64,000 bases of DNA from Ruminiclostridium sufflavum DSM 19573 (GTDB lineage: Bacteria > Bacillota > Clostridia > Acetivibrionales > DSM-1351), in the NCBI RefSeq assembly GCF_003208175.1, contig NZ_QKMR01000012.1, positions 1-64,000 of the forward strand, read 5' to 3'. Below, piece by piece: positions 7,853-15,792 of the stretch. The notes beneath the pieces are model-generated. The model made no database searches, was not told the origin of the DNA, and saw only the letters and a list, made by a program, of their open reading frames with translations. Within the stretch, counting starts at the first letter, position 1; every line of letters starts with the position of its first letter. Position numbers and translations under genes: made by a program.

Positions 7853-8596
7853 ATGAGATTAAAATCTGTTGTTAAATATAATATTTATGATACAAAGAAT
7901 GCAGTACTGATTTACTATATAATCATAGCCGCTATAATGGGTTTGCTTGCTTTTACGCTTAAAGCCGATGCCGTAAATATCGGAAGCAGTAATGAAATAG
8001 GCTTTGTCAGCGGAGCTGAGGCCTCTGCGATTTTCTTGTTTGTATGCGGCTTGAATTCTTTCAAAAGAAATTATTTATATCTGTCTACTAACGGAATAAC
8101 AAGAAAGGCACAATTTTACGGATTCCTTATAAGCTCTGTTATAATAGCGGCAGTGATGTCTGCAATAGATACGGGGACAGCAAATGTAATAAATATCTTT
8201 ATAGATTATAATCCAATGTTTTATCAGGCATACACGGAGTTTGCAGCAGAAGCTTCACAGCTTGCCGTCATAATGATGAGCTTTCTGTGGAATACCGTGA
8301 ATTATATGCTGGCTTTAGCTTCAGGATACTTTATTACCGTATTATACTATAGAATGTCCAAGCTGCTTAAAATAATTGTATCTGTAGGAGTGCCGGCCCT
8401 TTTTATTATCGGTTCCCCCGTATTGTCTGTTTTTCTTATAAAGGCAGGATATCTTGATAAATTAACGGCAGTACTGAAATTTTTAACTAACGGCAATGGT
8501 AATCCTTCCATGGGAGTCATAATTGCACTGGCAGAAACAGTAATAGTGGCAATATTAGCTTATCTGCTGGTCAGAAGGGTACCTGTAAAAGAATAG
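7853..8596 (+). CDS. ABC transporter membrane subunit, operon 1
   Basis: A 247-residue integral membrane protein with about six hydrophobic segments (roughly residues 18-36, 55-70, 88-110, 140-165, 178-200, 222-242). Its position right after the ATPase, with AGGAGGGT before the ATG, marks it as the permease. It resembles the poorly conserved membrane subunits of GntR/ABC operons and is not assignable to a substrate. The operon ends at the hairpin at 8612-8654. Confidence 0.82.
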   Translation: MRLKSVVKYNIYDTKNAVLIYYIIIAAIMGLLAFTLKADAVNIGSSNEIGFVSGAEASAIFLFVCGLNSFKRNYLYLSTNGITRKAQFYGFLISSVIIAAVMSAIDTGTANVINIFIDYNPMFYQAYTEFAAEASQLAVIMMSFLWNTVNYMLALASGYFITVLYYRMSKLLKIIVSVGVPALFIIGSPVLSVFLIKAGYLDKLTAVLKFLTNGNGNPSMGVIIALAETVIVAILAYLLVRRVPVKE

Positions 8597-8611
8597 CCGC
8601 TAAAAAAACAA

Positions 8612-8654
8612 TACCAGGCTGTTTTGAATCCTTTTGAGGGTAAACAACCTGGTA
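8612..8654. terminator. Bidirectional hairpin between convergent ABC operons
   Basis: TACCAGGCTGTTT (8612-8624) pairs with AAACAACCTGGTA (8642-8654) apart from one G-T position. It separates two convergent operons and has A and T tracts on its flanks, so it can serve both. A second, weaker hairpin (ATGCC/GGCAT) lies near 8685-8702. Confidence 0.65.
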
Positions 8655-8709
8655 CTGCCTGCAGTTTTGATTGCTGTAAAAATATGCCGGTCAACAGGCA
8701 TACTGAATT

Positions 8710-10752
8710 TTATTCTATTTCCTCATCATTTTGCGGCTGTATTTGCTGCTGTATTTTATCCAGATAACTCTGCAATTCAGGAGAAACCTTGCCTTCTATC
8801 TTCAGGGAATACTCATTGTAGTGAGTTCCGGAGCTTCCTTCAATAGAAATTATATATTGTGTATCTGTATCTATGGAATCGGCATTAAGGGATAAGTTCA
8901 GAATTTCCTGTATCACTGCTTTGTCGGTAATTTCAATGATATCCGACATGGAACTTCCGGAAAAGCTTTTGCCGTAATTTTGATATCCATAGCTGTATTT
9001 AATTGAATGCAGTGTTATTGAATTTATATCCTCAGCTCTGGCAATCACTTGCTCATAAATCCCTTCTTTTTTAAGCCAATCAAACGTATTGGTATAATCT
9101 GACCTCAGTGCATATATTATTTGCTTATCATTTGTATCTATAATAGTTATAGTGATGAAATCCTGAGAGCTTGATACCATGTCCTGATAATTTAAGTCTG
9201 CTATATCTTTTCTTATGGCATCCTTGAAGCTGTTCAGCTGAGCTTTGTCAGAAACAATAAAAGGGCTTTTTCCTATTCTCCTGTCGCTTATTTCGATGTA
9301 TTTTAAATCATTTGCCTCCTGATGGAGTATGGGATATCTGTTTTCCTTGTATTCGCCGCTTTCGTATATGGGAGAAAGTACAGAAGCATGGGTTGCGGTG
9401 TCTATGGAGTATTTCCTGATTATTTTCTTTCCGTTTTTCAGTTTGTATGCGATATACTGCTGGTTTCCGTTTCTGCTTTTGTTATCAAGCAGATATTTGT
9501 GAAGCTTGGTTACATTCTCGATGTTTTTCGGATCCTTATAAAGAGCAGTATCATAATTATCATATTTTTTTTCATCAAAGTCGGGGTCATTCTTGTGCTC
9601 AAACCAGTATAGATTATAGCCTATGTATGTTTCCTTGACATCCTTTGGATCGGGAATTTTGTTGACATAGCCTATGACATCAAAATGTATGCCGAGAGTC
9701 AGAATCACCAGAACAAGGGCAAAACCGACATATCCCTTATAGGTATGCAGTATCTTGAAGGATTTGTTGGTTATCATTTGAATAACGATATAAGAGATTA
9801 TAGAACTTATAAAATATCCTGAAATTGCAAATGCAAGATCGGAATTTCCTATTTGAATGAAGTAAGCTCCGCCAAACAGAGTTGCACATGTAACAAAACC
9901 ATAAATAAATACCGGTCTTACCGGTCTGAAGGTAATGATATCTCCGGCAGTTTCCGGTCTTCTCAGCTTGAAGGCAAACAAGCCGCCTGCAAACAGTGCT
10001 AGGGTGACTGCTGTATAAGCTGTTATTACCGCAGCTGCGCCTTCCGACAATAAGCCCATGTCAAATAGCCGGAACATTGGCATATTTCTGTAAAAGTCTA
10101 TATTTGAATATGTGTCGAAGCCATACAAAACACCTCTGAGATTAATTCTTACAAATTCAACTAAAAAAGCGGGAAGCAGATTGAGTATGTAGACAAATGC
10201 CAGCTGTGCAATGGAGCTTCCTGTAAACATACCGGCAAATACAGACATTGCAATAAACATGATTCCGAACAAGAATGTACAGCCCAGCCATGTAAATATT
10301 AATGCTGCCGAATAAAAAGCTGATAAGGGACTAAACAAATTCATAAACAGCATAATAGAGGTGTTAAATAATATTGGTACTGAAAATAAGATTACCGCTG
10401 ACAAAACACTGTTGAAATATAAAGCTGTTCTTGTTAACGGAAGGCTGTGATACAGGGATGCCGAACGACTCTTCTGCATATACCTGAAAACCAAGGCTCC
10501 GATAACAACAGGGACGGCAATAAGGAAAACCTGACTTATGCCTCCGTTAAAATAAAATTCATTTGCAATTCTTTCCTTCATCCAGTTTAAGCTATTGATA
10601 TCGTTAATATCAGTATTGCTTACATACTGCATATAATGGTTGAAGGGCATTACAAAAAACAGAGCTAAGGCATATAAAGCGCTGACCCACCAGAAACGTT
10701 TAATATCGCTTATAAGCAATCCTTTTTTAAATAAGGATGTTTTCAATTTCAT
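8710..10752 (-). CDS. Large ABC transporter membrane protein, operon 2 (DUF6449-like)
   Basis: A 680-residue membrane protein. The first 365 residues or so contain a first membrane span (about 20-40) and a run of hydrophobic helices, including VFLIAVPVVIGALVFRYM. A soluble region of about 300 residues follows with no transmembrane segments; it resembles the extracytoplasmic domain called DUF6449, by memory of the family. The start overlaps the end of the ATPase gene by 26 bp, indicating coupled translation. Likely role: membrane half of an exporter or sensor complex for envelope-active compounds. The large soluble domain may bind the ligand; that is inference. Confidence 0.85.
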   Translation of the reverse strand: MKLKTSLFKKGLLISDIKRFWWVSALYALALFFVMPFNHYMQYVSNTDINDINSLNWMKERIANEFYFNGGISQVFLIAVPVVIGALVFRYMQKSRSASLYHSLPLTRTALYFNSVLSAVILFSVPILFNTSIMLFMNLFSPLSAFYSAALIFTWLGCTFLFGIMFIAMSVFAGMFTGSSIAQLAFVYILNLLPAFLVEFVRINLRGVLYGFDTYSNIDFYRNMPMFRLFDMGLLSEGAAAVITAYTAVTLALFAGGLFAFKLRRPETAGDIITFRPVRPVFIYGFVTCATLFGGAYFIQIGNSDLAFAISGYFISSIISYIVIQMITNKSFKILHTYKGYVGFALVLVILTLGIHFDVIGYVNKIPDPKDVKETYIGYNLYWFEHKNDPDFDEKKYDNYDTALYKDPKNIENVTKLHKYLLDNKSRNGNQQYIAYKLKNGKKIIRKYSIDTATHASVLSPIYESGEYKENRYPILHQEANDLKYIEISDRRIGKSPFIVSDKAQLNSFKDAIRKDIADLNYQDMVSSSQDFITITIIDTNDKQIIYALRSDYTNTFDWLKKEGIYEQVIARAEDINSITLHSIKYSYGYQNYGKSFSGSSMSDIIEITDKAVIQEILNLSLNADSIDTDTQYIISIEGSSGTHYNEYSLKIEGKVSPELQSYLDKIQQQIQPQNDEEIE

Positions 10753-11626
10753 ATCCTTTACCCCCTAATTCGTAAATAAATATTTCTTCAAGAGAAAGCG
10801 GGAGAATGTCCATAATAACCGGATTTGTGGATTTCACTCTCGAGAATATGCTGTCCTTGCTGCCCCTGACGATAAATTGCAGTACGCTTCCGCTTTTTGT
10901 CTTATGCAATATCTCAATATCTTTGAAAATATCTGAAGGGATATCACCTGTATAGGCAAGCTGAATTTTATGAATGTCTGATTTCATATTGTCAAGCTCT
11001 CTCTCAACCATCATCTTGCCCTTGTAAAGAATACCCACATGGTCACAGACATCTTCCAATTCGCGCAGATTATGAGATGAAACCAGAACAGTTGTACCGT
11101 ATTCCGCAACATCCTGAAGCACAAGATTCCAGACCTTTTTTCTCATTACGGGATCAAGTCCGTCAACAGGCTCATCGAGAATCATTACCTTTGGCTTTGC
11201 CGATATACCCAGCCAGAAGGCAACCTGCTTCTGCATACCCTTTGAAAGCTTTGTAACTCTTCTTTTTACGTCTATCGGGAAGACCTGCCTGAGTGTGTTG
11301 AACCTATCCCAACTCCATGTGGGATACATGCTTGAATAAAAATCTGCCATTTCCTTTATGTTATATTGGGAAAAATAAAACAGGTCGTCAGAGATATATA
11401 CTATTTCCGCTTTTGTTTCAGGATTGTCGAATACGGTCTTATCATCTATGGCAATAGTACCCGATTCATTTTTGTATATGCCTGCCAGATGCTTTATAAG
11501 GGTGGTTTTACCCGAGCCGTTTGGTCCCAAAAGACCATATACGGAGCCCTGATTAATATGTATATCAAGTTCGTCTAAGGCTTTAAAGTCACCGTATGAC
11601 TTGCTTAGGGATTTTACATCTATCAT
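10727..11626 (-). CDS. ABC transporter ATP-binding protein, operon 2
   Basis: A 299-residue ATPase with Walker A GPNGSGKTT (about residues 36-44), signature LSKGMQKQ, Walker B MILDEP and SSHNL. The sequence WSWDRFNTLRQVFPIDVKRRV between Walker A and signature is usual for YtrB-type ATPases. Its start codon overlaps the stop of the GntR gene (shared base at 11626), so the three minus-strand genes form a tightly coupled operon. It is homologous in plan to operon 1 but differs enough that recent duplication is unlikely. Confidence 0.93.
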   Translation of the reverse strand: MIDVKSLSKSYGDFKALDELDIHINQGSVYGLLGPNGSGKTTLIKHLAGIYKNESGTIAIDDKTVFDNPETKAEIVYISDDLFYFSQYNIKEMADFYSSMYPTWSWDRFNTLRQVFPIDVKRRVTKLSKGMQKQVAFWLGISAKPKVMILDEPVDGLDPVMRKKVWNLVLQDVAEYGTTVLVSSHNLRELEDVCDHVGILYKGKMMVERELDNMKSDIHKIQLAYTGDIPSDIFKDIEILHKTKSGSVLQFIVRGSKDSIFSRVKSTNPVIMDILPLSLEEIFIYELGGKGYEIENILI

Positions 11627-12006
11627 TATTTTGATGCCTCCTTTTTATTGTAAGTATCGTGAATAACATTTATGACACTTTGCTCTGTGGTCAGAAGATA
11701 AATCAGTTCCTCTGTTGTCTTGGCCAATTGTGCAAAAAGCTCACTTCTTCGTGCTTCTACCGAGCTTTTATCAAGAGGAGCGATAAAGTTGCCTTTTCCC
11801 TTGACGGAATAAATACAGCCTTCAGCTTCCAGCTCTTTGTATGCTTTTTGTATTGTATTGGGATTGATTGTAAGCATTTGTGCAAGCTCTCTCACAGACG
11901 GGATCTTTTCATTTGGCCTGACGGCTCCGCTGATGATTAAACCCTTAATTTTTTCCCGTATCTGTTCATATAAAGGGTTAGAGTCTTTGAAATCTAATTG
12001 AATCAT
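11626..12006 (-). CDS. GntR-family (YtrA-type) transcriptional repressor, operon 2
   Basis: A 126-residue regulator with an N-terminal winged helix (NPLYEQIREKIKGLIISGAV, IPSVRELAQMLTINPNTIQKAYKELEAEG, VKGKGNF) and a short C-terminal helix. This is the classic YtrA layout. The ATG at 12006 was chosen over the GTG six bases upstream, because that GTG is part of the ribosome site GGAGGTG. The promoter and palindromic operator are just upstream (12037-12085). It is expected to repress itself and the two transporter genes. Confidence 0.93.
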   Translation of the reverse strand: MIQLDFKDSNPLYEQIREKIKGLIISGAVRPNEKIPSVRELAQMLTINPNTIQKAYKELEAEGCIYSVKGKGNFIAPLDKSSVEARRSELFAQLAKTTEELIYLLTTEQSVINVIHDTYNKKEASK

Positions 12007-12036
12007 GGGCACCTCCTTAACTGTATTACGAGTAAT

Positions 12037-12064
12037 AGTACACTAAGTACAGTACTAGTGTACT
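12037..12064 (-). promoter_or_regulatory. Probable operator of GntR/ABC operon 2
   Basis: AGTACACT (12037-12044) and AGTGTACT (12057-12064) are exact inverted repeats around a centre that is itself near-palindromic (AAGTACAGTACT). It covers the -10 box. The sequence differs from the AGTTAGTTA operator of operon 1. Confidence 0.75.
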
Positions 12065-12085
12065 TCCAAAAATAAAAACTGTCAA
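12057..12085 (-). promoter_or_regulatory. Sigma-A promoter of GntR/ABC operon 2
   Basis: On the minus strand TTGACA (12085-12080) is followed after 17 bp by TACACT (12062-12057), within the operator palindrome. Confidence 0.7.
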
Positions 12086-12225
12086 TACTAATGTTGTATA
12101 TTACTTTCAGCTTAAAAGCAGTTCAGTCTGACAGCTGCTCAAATTGATTTGGAACGGCTGTATGAAAATGATATAATTATAAAAGTGCAATACAAAACGC
12201 AGCAAAAAGCTTTACTAAATTTTTT

Positions 12226-12246
12226 GCCGAAAACTCGGCGTGGAGG
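12226..12246 (+). promoter_or_regulatory. Leader hairpin next to the pdxA ribosome binding site
   Basis: GCCGA (12226-12230) pairs perfectly with TCGGC (12235-12239) around an AAAC loop. It is preceded by AAATTTTTT and followed after three bases by GGAGG. It matches the elements before pfkA and the AIM24 gene. Confidence 0.55.
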
Positions 12247-12251
12247 TTATT

Positions 12252-13271
12252 ATGTCAAAACCTATTATTGGAATACCTATGGGTGACCCGGCAGGGATAG
12301 GTCCGGAAATAATTGTAAAGGCACTGCAGGAGGAGAAGATATACAATTCTTGCAGTCCGCTGGTTATAGGAGATTCCGAAATCATAAAAAAAGCATCTGT
12401 GATATGTAATATTGATGCAGATATAAATATAATTAAATCCGGCAGGGATGGGAAATACAATAAGGGCATTATAAATCTTATTGATTTGAAAAACATTGAT
12501 ATTTCTAAGTTTGAATATGGCACAGTTCAGGCGCAGAATGGGCGTGCCGCTTACGAATATATTAAAAGAGGTGTTGAACTTGCACTTGAAAATGAAATAG
12601 CATCGATTGCAACCACACCAATAAACAAGCCTGCATTAAAAGCGGCAGGAGTTGATTTTATAGGACATACGGAGATACTTGCAGGACTTACGGGAACGAA
12701 GGACCCTCTGACCATGTTTGAGGTAAAGGGAATGAGAGTATTTTTTCTCACGCGCCATGTATCACTGAAAAAAGCATGTGAAATGGTAACAAAGGAAAGA
12801 TTGCTTGACTATATAGACCGTTGCACCGAGGCTTTAAGAAGTCTTGGAATTAATGAGGGGATAATGGCTGTCGCAGGGCTCAACCCTCATAGCGGCGATA
12901 ACGGGCTGTTTGGTTCGGAGGATGAGGAATTCATTAAGCCTGCCGTATCAGCTGCAAGGGAACTGGGGTTTAATGTGGAAGGCCCTATAGGTGCCGACTC
13001 TGTGTTCCATCTGGCTTTAATGGGAAGATATAATTCAGTGCTTTCTCTTTATCACGATCAGGGACATATAGCAACAAAAACCCTGGACTTTGAAAGAACC
13101 ATTGCTATTACGCTTGGACTGCCGTTCCTGCGGACCTCGGTAGATCATGGAACTGCTTATGATATAGCTGGGAAGGGTATAGCAGGTGAGGTAAGTATGA
13201 CAGAGGCAATATTATTGGCGGCAAAATATTCAAAAGCATATTCTAAATGGGTTAAAAGCAATAAGTGCTGA
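12252..13271 (+). CDS. pdxA: 4-hydroxythreonine-4-phosphate dehydrogenase (PdxA family)
   Basis: A 339-residue metal- and NAD-dependent beta-decarboxylating dehydrogenase. PdxA acts in DXP-dependent vitamin B6 synthesis. Many Firmicutes homologues are instead PdxA2-type enzymes acting on phosphorylated four-carbon acids such as 4-phospho-D-threonate. Visible: [13 protein letters not shown] at the N-terminus, metal-ligand histidines in [16 protein letters not shown] and LYHDQGH. The ATG at 12252 follows GGAGG with a good gap; the open frame from 12240 includes that site. No pdxB, pdxJ or four-carbon kinase is nearby, so biosynthetic versus catabolic role cannot be decided. Confidence 0.9.
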   Translation: MSKPIIGIPMGDPAGIGPEIIVKALQEEKIYNSCSPLVIGDSEIIKKASVICNIDADINIIKSGRDGKYNKGIINLIDLKNIDISKFEYGTVQAQNGRAAYEYIKRGVELALENEIASIATTPINKPALKAAGVDFIGHTEILAGLTGTKDPLTMFEVKGMRVFFLTRHVSLKKACEMVTKERLLDYIDRCTEALRSLGINEGIMAVAGLNPHSGDNGLFGSEDEEFIKPAVSAARELGFNVEGPIGADSVFHLALMGRYNSVLSLYHDQGHIATKTLDFERTIAITLGLPFLRTSVDHGTAYDIAGKGIAGEVSMTEAILLAAKYSKAYSKWVKSNKC

Positions 13272-13322
13272 AGCTGCCACGAGAATTTATTGAATTTATG
13301 GCAAAAAATACAAAACAGACTG

Positions 13323-13351
13323 TTGCAATTTTTATACGTAATATATAATAT
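13323..13351 (+). promoter_or_regulatory. Possible promoter of the AIM24-family gene
   Basis: TTGCAA (13323-13328), 17-bp spacer, TAATAT (13346-13351), with an overlapping TATAAT at 13344-13349. The leader would be about 140 nt and end in the hairpin at 13469-13482. Confidence 0.45.
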
Positions 13352-13468
13352 TGTATATGTGCCATTGGAATGGCTTTTTGCCGGTGCGGAGCATGAAAGG
13401 ATATACGGAGGGCATAGTCGGAAGGCAGGCATATATTTATAGGGCAGAGCTCGCCAATAAATTTTTGA

Positions 13469-13490
13469 GCCGGTAACTCGGCATGGGAGG
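13469..13490 (+). promoter_or_regulatory. Leader hairpin next to the AIM24-gene ribosome binding site
   Basis: GCCGG (13469-13473) can pair with TCGGC (13478-13482) through one G-T pair around a TAAC loop, four bases before GGAGG. It is preceded by AAATTTTTGA. It is the closest relative of the pdxA leader hairpin. Confidence 0.55.
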
Positions 13491-13495
13491 TTAGA

Positions 13496-14266
13496 ATGGG
13501 AGACATAATTGATTACAAAATCATCGGGGATGATATGCAGATTGTTGAAATTGAGCTGGATCCGTCCGAGGGTGTAAGAGCGGAAGCTGGTGCCATGATG
13601 TACATTGACAACAATATAATAATGCAGACCTCAACTCAGGGAGGAGCCTTTAAAGGCTTCAAAAGAATGCTTACAGGAGAAAGCTTTTTTATTACAACCT
13701 TTTATAATGCAGGAGTGGAGAAGGAGCACGTGGCATTTGCAGCGCCCTATCCGGGGAAGATAATACCTGTTGAGTTATCTTCTGTAGGCGGAAGCTTTAT
13801 GTGCCAGAAGGATGCTTTTCTGTGCTGTGCAAATGGAGTGGATGTTGAGATAGCATTTACAAGAAAGCTGGGTGCAGGCTTCTTCGGCGGAGAGGGCTTT
13901 ATACTGCAAAGGCTTGTCGGTAACGGATTGGCATTTATTCATGCTGGAGGAACCATTGTCAGAAAAGAGCTTATGCCAGGTCAGACACTAAAGGTTGACA
14001 CAGGCTGTCTGGTTGCTTTTTCACCTACTGTGGATTATGATATTCAGTTTGTAGGCGGCTTCAAAAATGCATTGTTCGGCGGAGAGGGAGTATTTCTTGC
14101 AAAGCTGACAGGTCCCGGAACTGTTTACCTTCAGAGCTTGCCTCTTGCAAGGCTTGCAGACAGACTGTCCTCAGCGAGCGGCGGACGCCGTGAGCAGCAA
14201 TCGGGTGCGGCAGGAATAGGCGGAGGCATTCTTGGGGGACTGTTTGGAGGAGACAAGAATTATTAA
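13496..14266 (+). CDS. AIM24/TIGR00266 family protein
   Basis: A 256-residue beta-rich protein. It has the family marks RAEAGAMMYID near the N-terminus, GGAFKGFKRMLTGESFF (about residue 43), paired glycine-rich turns GAGFFGGEGFILQ and ALFGGEGVFLAKLTGPGTVYLQS, and a glycine-rich C-terminal tail GIGGGILGGLFGG. The fold is a double beta-helix-like trimer related to tryptophan RNA-binding attenuation protein in shape. Biochemical function is not established. It has its own GGAGG, leader hairpin and probable promoter. No terminator is obvious before the repeat-containing gap downstream. Confidence 0.92.
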   Translation: MGDIIDYKIIGDDMQIVEIELDPSEGVRAEAGAMMYIDNNIIMQTSTQGGAFKGFKRMLTGESFFITTFYNAGVEKEHVAFAAPYPGKIIPVELSSVGGSFMCQKDAFLCCANGVDVEIAFTRKLGAGFFGGEGFILQRLVGNGLAFIHAGGTIVRKELMPGQTLKVDTGCLVAFSPTVDYDIQFVGGFKNALFGGEGVFLAKLTGPGTVYLQSLPLARLADRLSSASGGRREQQSGAAGIGGGILGGLFGGDKNY

Positions 14267-14702
14267 CTCAGCTTTTCTGCATAAAAGGCATATCAAGGCT
14301 CAAGCTTGTCAACGGCTTGCTGCCGGAATAATTACTTGAATTAAGTCAATTACAGTTGAAACCTTCGCAGGATGACCTATCGGACGATATGCATTGCTTT
14401 TAGGCGAGCACTGCTTTCAAGCGATTTTGTGAAGGTTTCAGCGCTTGGATTTAAGAGGCTTCTGCTTCAAGGTCCGACAACCTCTGTCAGGCTTCCTCGG
14501 TCTATAATCATGTATCAAAATTTTCATAAAATAATAATTTAAAATAAAAACAGCCGCGGTATATGTTATAATACTATCTGATGTCTGAAAGGGTCAATTA
14601 AGGTCTCTTAAAGGACAGGAAAAGTTGGACTGATACTTGCAGAAAGTATGCTGACTGTATTTCAGGCAGTATTATATATAATAATGGTTGGGGATTTGTT
14701 AA
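14267..14702. other. AIM24-azlC intergenic region
   Basis: A 436-bp gap. It holds palindromic repeat copy B (14344-14445) and a TATAAT (14567-14572) without a good -35 box. A leader of about 130 nt before azlC contains small hairpins (ATACTT/AAGTAT near 14630-14650). I looked for T-box motifs and found none. Confidence 0.45.
14344..14445 (+). repeat. Intergenic palindromic repeat, copy B (diverged)
   Basis: Begins AGTCAATTACAGTTGAAACC, matching the left end of copy A. GTTGAAACCTTCGC (14354-14367) recurs inverted as GTGAAGGTTTCAGC (about 14429-14442), so the unit is an imperfect hairpin. The usual GTAATTGACT right end is missing. Confidence 0.5.
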
Positions 14703-15452
14703 ATGGAGATAAATAAAGGGAATTTTATTGATACCAGAAAAAATAGTATTCATGATTTTTTCGATGGCAGTAGGCAGAGCCTTCCTATTGCATTGGGATA
14801 TTTCCCGGTGTCCTTTACTTTTGGCCTTATGGCTGTAAATGGAGGCATTCCGGTATGGATTGTAATACTTATATCAATGACAAACTTAACGTCGGCGGGA
14901 CAATTTGCCGGCACAAATCTGATTATTGCAGGAGCAGGCTATGTTGAAATAACTGTAACTACATTTGTAATTAATATCAGATATATGCTTATGTCGCTGT
15001 CACTGTCCCAGAAGATTGCTCAGGGAGTTTCAAATGCAAAGAGGTGGATTATGTCCTTCGGAATTACAGATGAGACCTTCACCGTTGCTGCCATGCAAAA
15101 AAAAGATATTACCTTTGCGTTTATGCTTGGGCTTGAAATCTTGCCATATATGGGCTGGGCATTGGGAACTGCTGCCGGAGCCGTTGTATGCACCTTGCTG
15201 CCGGAAACACTGCAAAATTCAATGGGGATTGCACTGTATGCCATGTTCATCGCATTAGTTATTCCGGCGGCAAAGAAATCAAAAGCCGCACTTGCGGTTT
15301 CGGCGTGTGCTATTTTTATAAGCTCGCTGCTGAGATGGATACCTGTTTTCTCAGTTATATCGGGAGGCTGGAGAATAATTATTGCCACATTGATTGCATG
15401 TACTCTCGGTGCAAAATTTTTTCCTATGGAGGACGTGGTAAATGCCGGCTAA
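14703..15452 (+). CDS. azlC: Branched-chain amino acid exporter large subunit AzlC
   Basis: A 249-residue membrane protein of the AzlC family. It shows LPIALGYFPVSFTFGLMAV near residue 28, then MTNLTSAGQFAGT, and IRYMLMSLSLSQK, all characteristic. About seven hydrophobic segments are visible. With AzlD it exports branched-chain amino acids and analogues such as azaleucine. The start ATG at 14703 follows GGTTGGGGA. The gene overlaps azlD by 11 bp, which argues for coupled translation. No Lrp-type regulator is adjacent. Confidence 0.94.
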   Translation: MEINKGNFIDTRKNSIHDFFDGSRQSLPIALGYFPVSFTFGLMAVNGGIPVWIVILISMTNLTSAGQFAGTNLIIAGAGYVEITVTTFVINIRYMLMSLSLSQKIAQGVSNAKRWIMSFGITDETFTVAAMQKKDITFAFMLGLEILPYMGWALGTAAGAVVCTLLPETLQNSMGIALYAMFIALVIPAAKKSKAALAVSACAIFISSLLRWIPVFSVISGGWRIIIATLIACTLGAKFFPMEDVVNAG

Positions 15453-15750
15453 AACAATCCTTGCAGTACTTTTGATGGCGATTGTTACATATCTCCCAAG
15501 GGTACTGCCTATGGCTATTTTCAAAAATAAGATACAGTCACGTTTCCTGACGGCATTTCTCAGCTATGTGCCCTTTGCAGTGCTGGGCGCCATGATATTT
15601 CCCGATATACTCTACTCTACAGGGCATTTGACTTCGGCAATTATAGGGCTTGCTGTGGCAGCGGGGCTGGCATATCTTGAGAGAGGACTGCTGCAGGTTG
15701 CTGTCTGTGCTATTATAGCAGTATATATATGTGAATTGATTATTGGTTAA
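15442..15750 (+). CDS. azlD: Branched-chain amino acid exporter small subunit AzlD
   Basis: A 102-residue protein with about four membrane segments. It begins with the typical TILAVLLMAIVTYLPRVLP and continues FLSYVPFAVLGAMIFP, as in AzlD. It forms the two-component exporter with AzlC, whose gene overlaps it. The proA start codon lies 42 bp downstream, so all could be on one transcript. Confidence 0.92.
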   Translation: MPAKTILAVLLMAIVTYLPRVLPMAIFKNKIQSRFLTAFLSYVPFAVLGAMIFPDILYSTGHLTSAIIGLAVAAGLAYLERGLLQVAVCAIIAVYICELIIG

Positions 15751-15792
15751 TTGCTGTAATTATATTATAATAAGGTAAAAGGAGGATGTAGC

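Noticed and set aside
14573-14702. T-box or riboswitch in the azlC leader
   Set aside because: No T-box sequence (AGGGTGG-type) or other known aptamer core seen; only short, weak hairpins.
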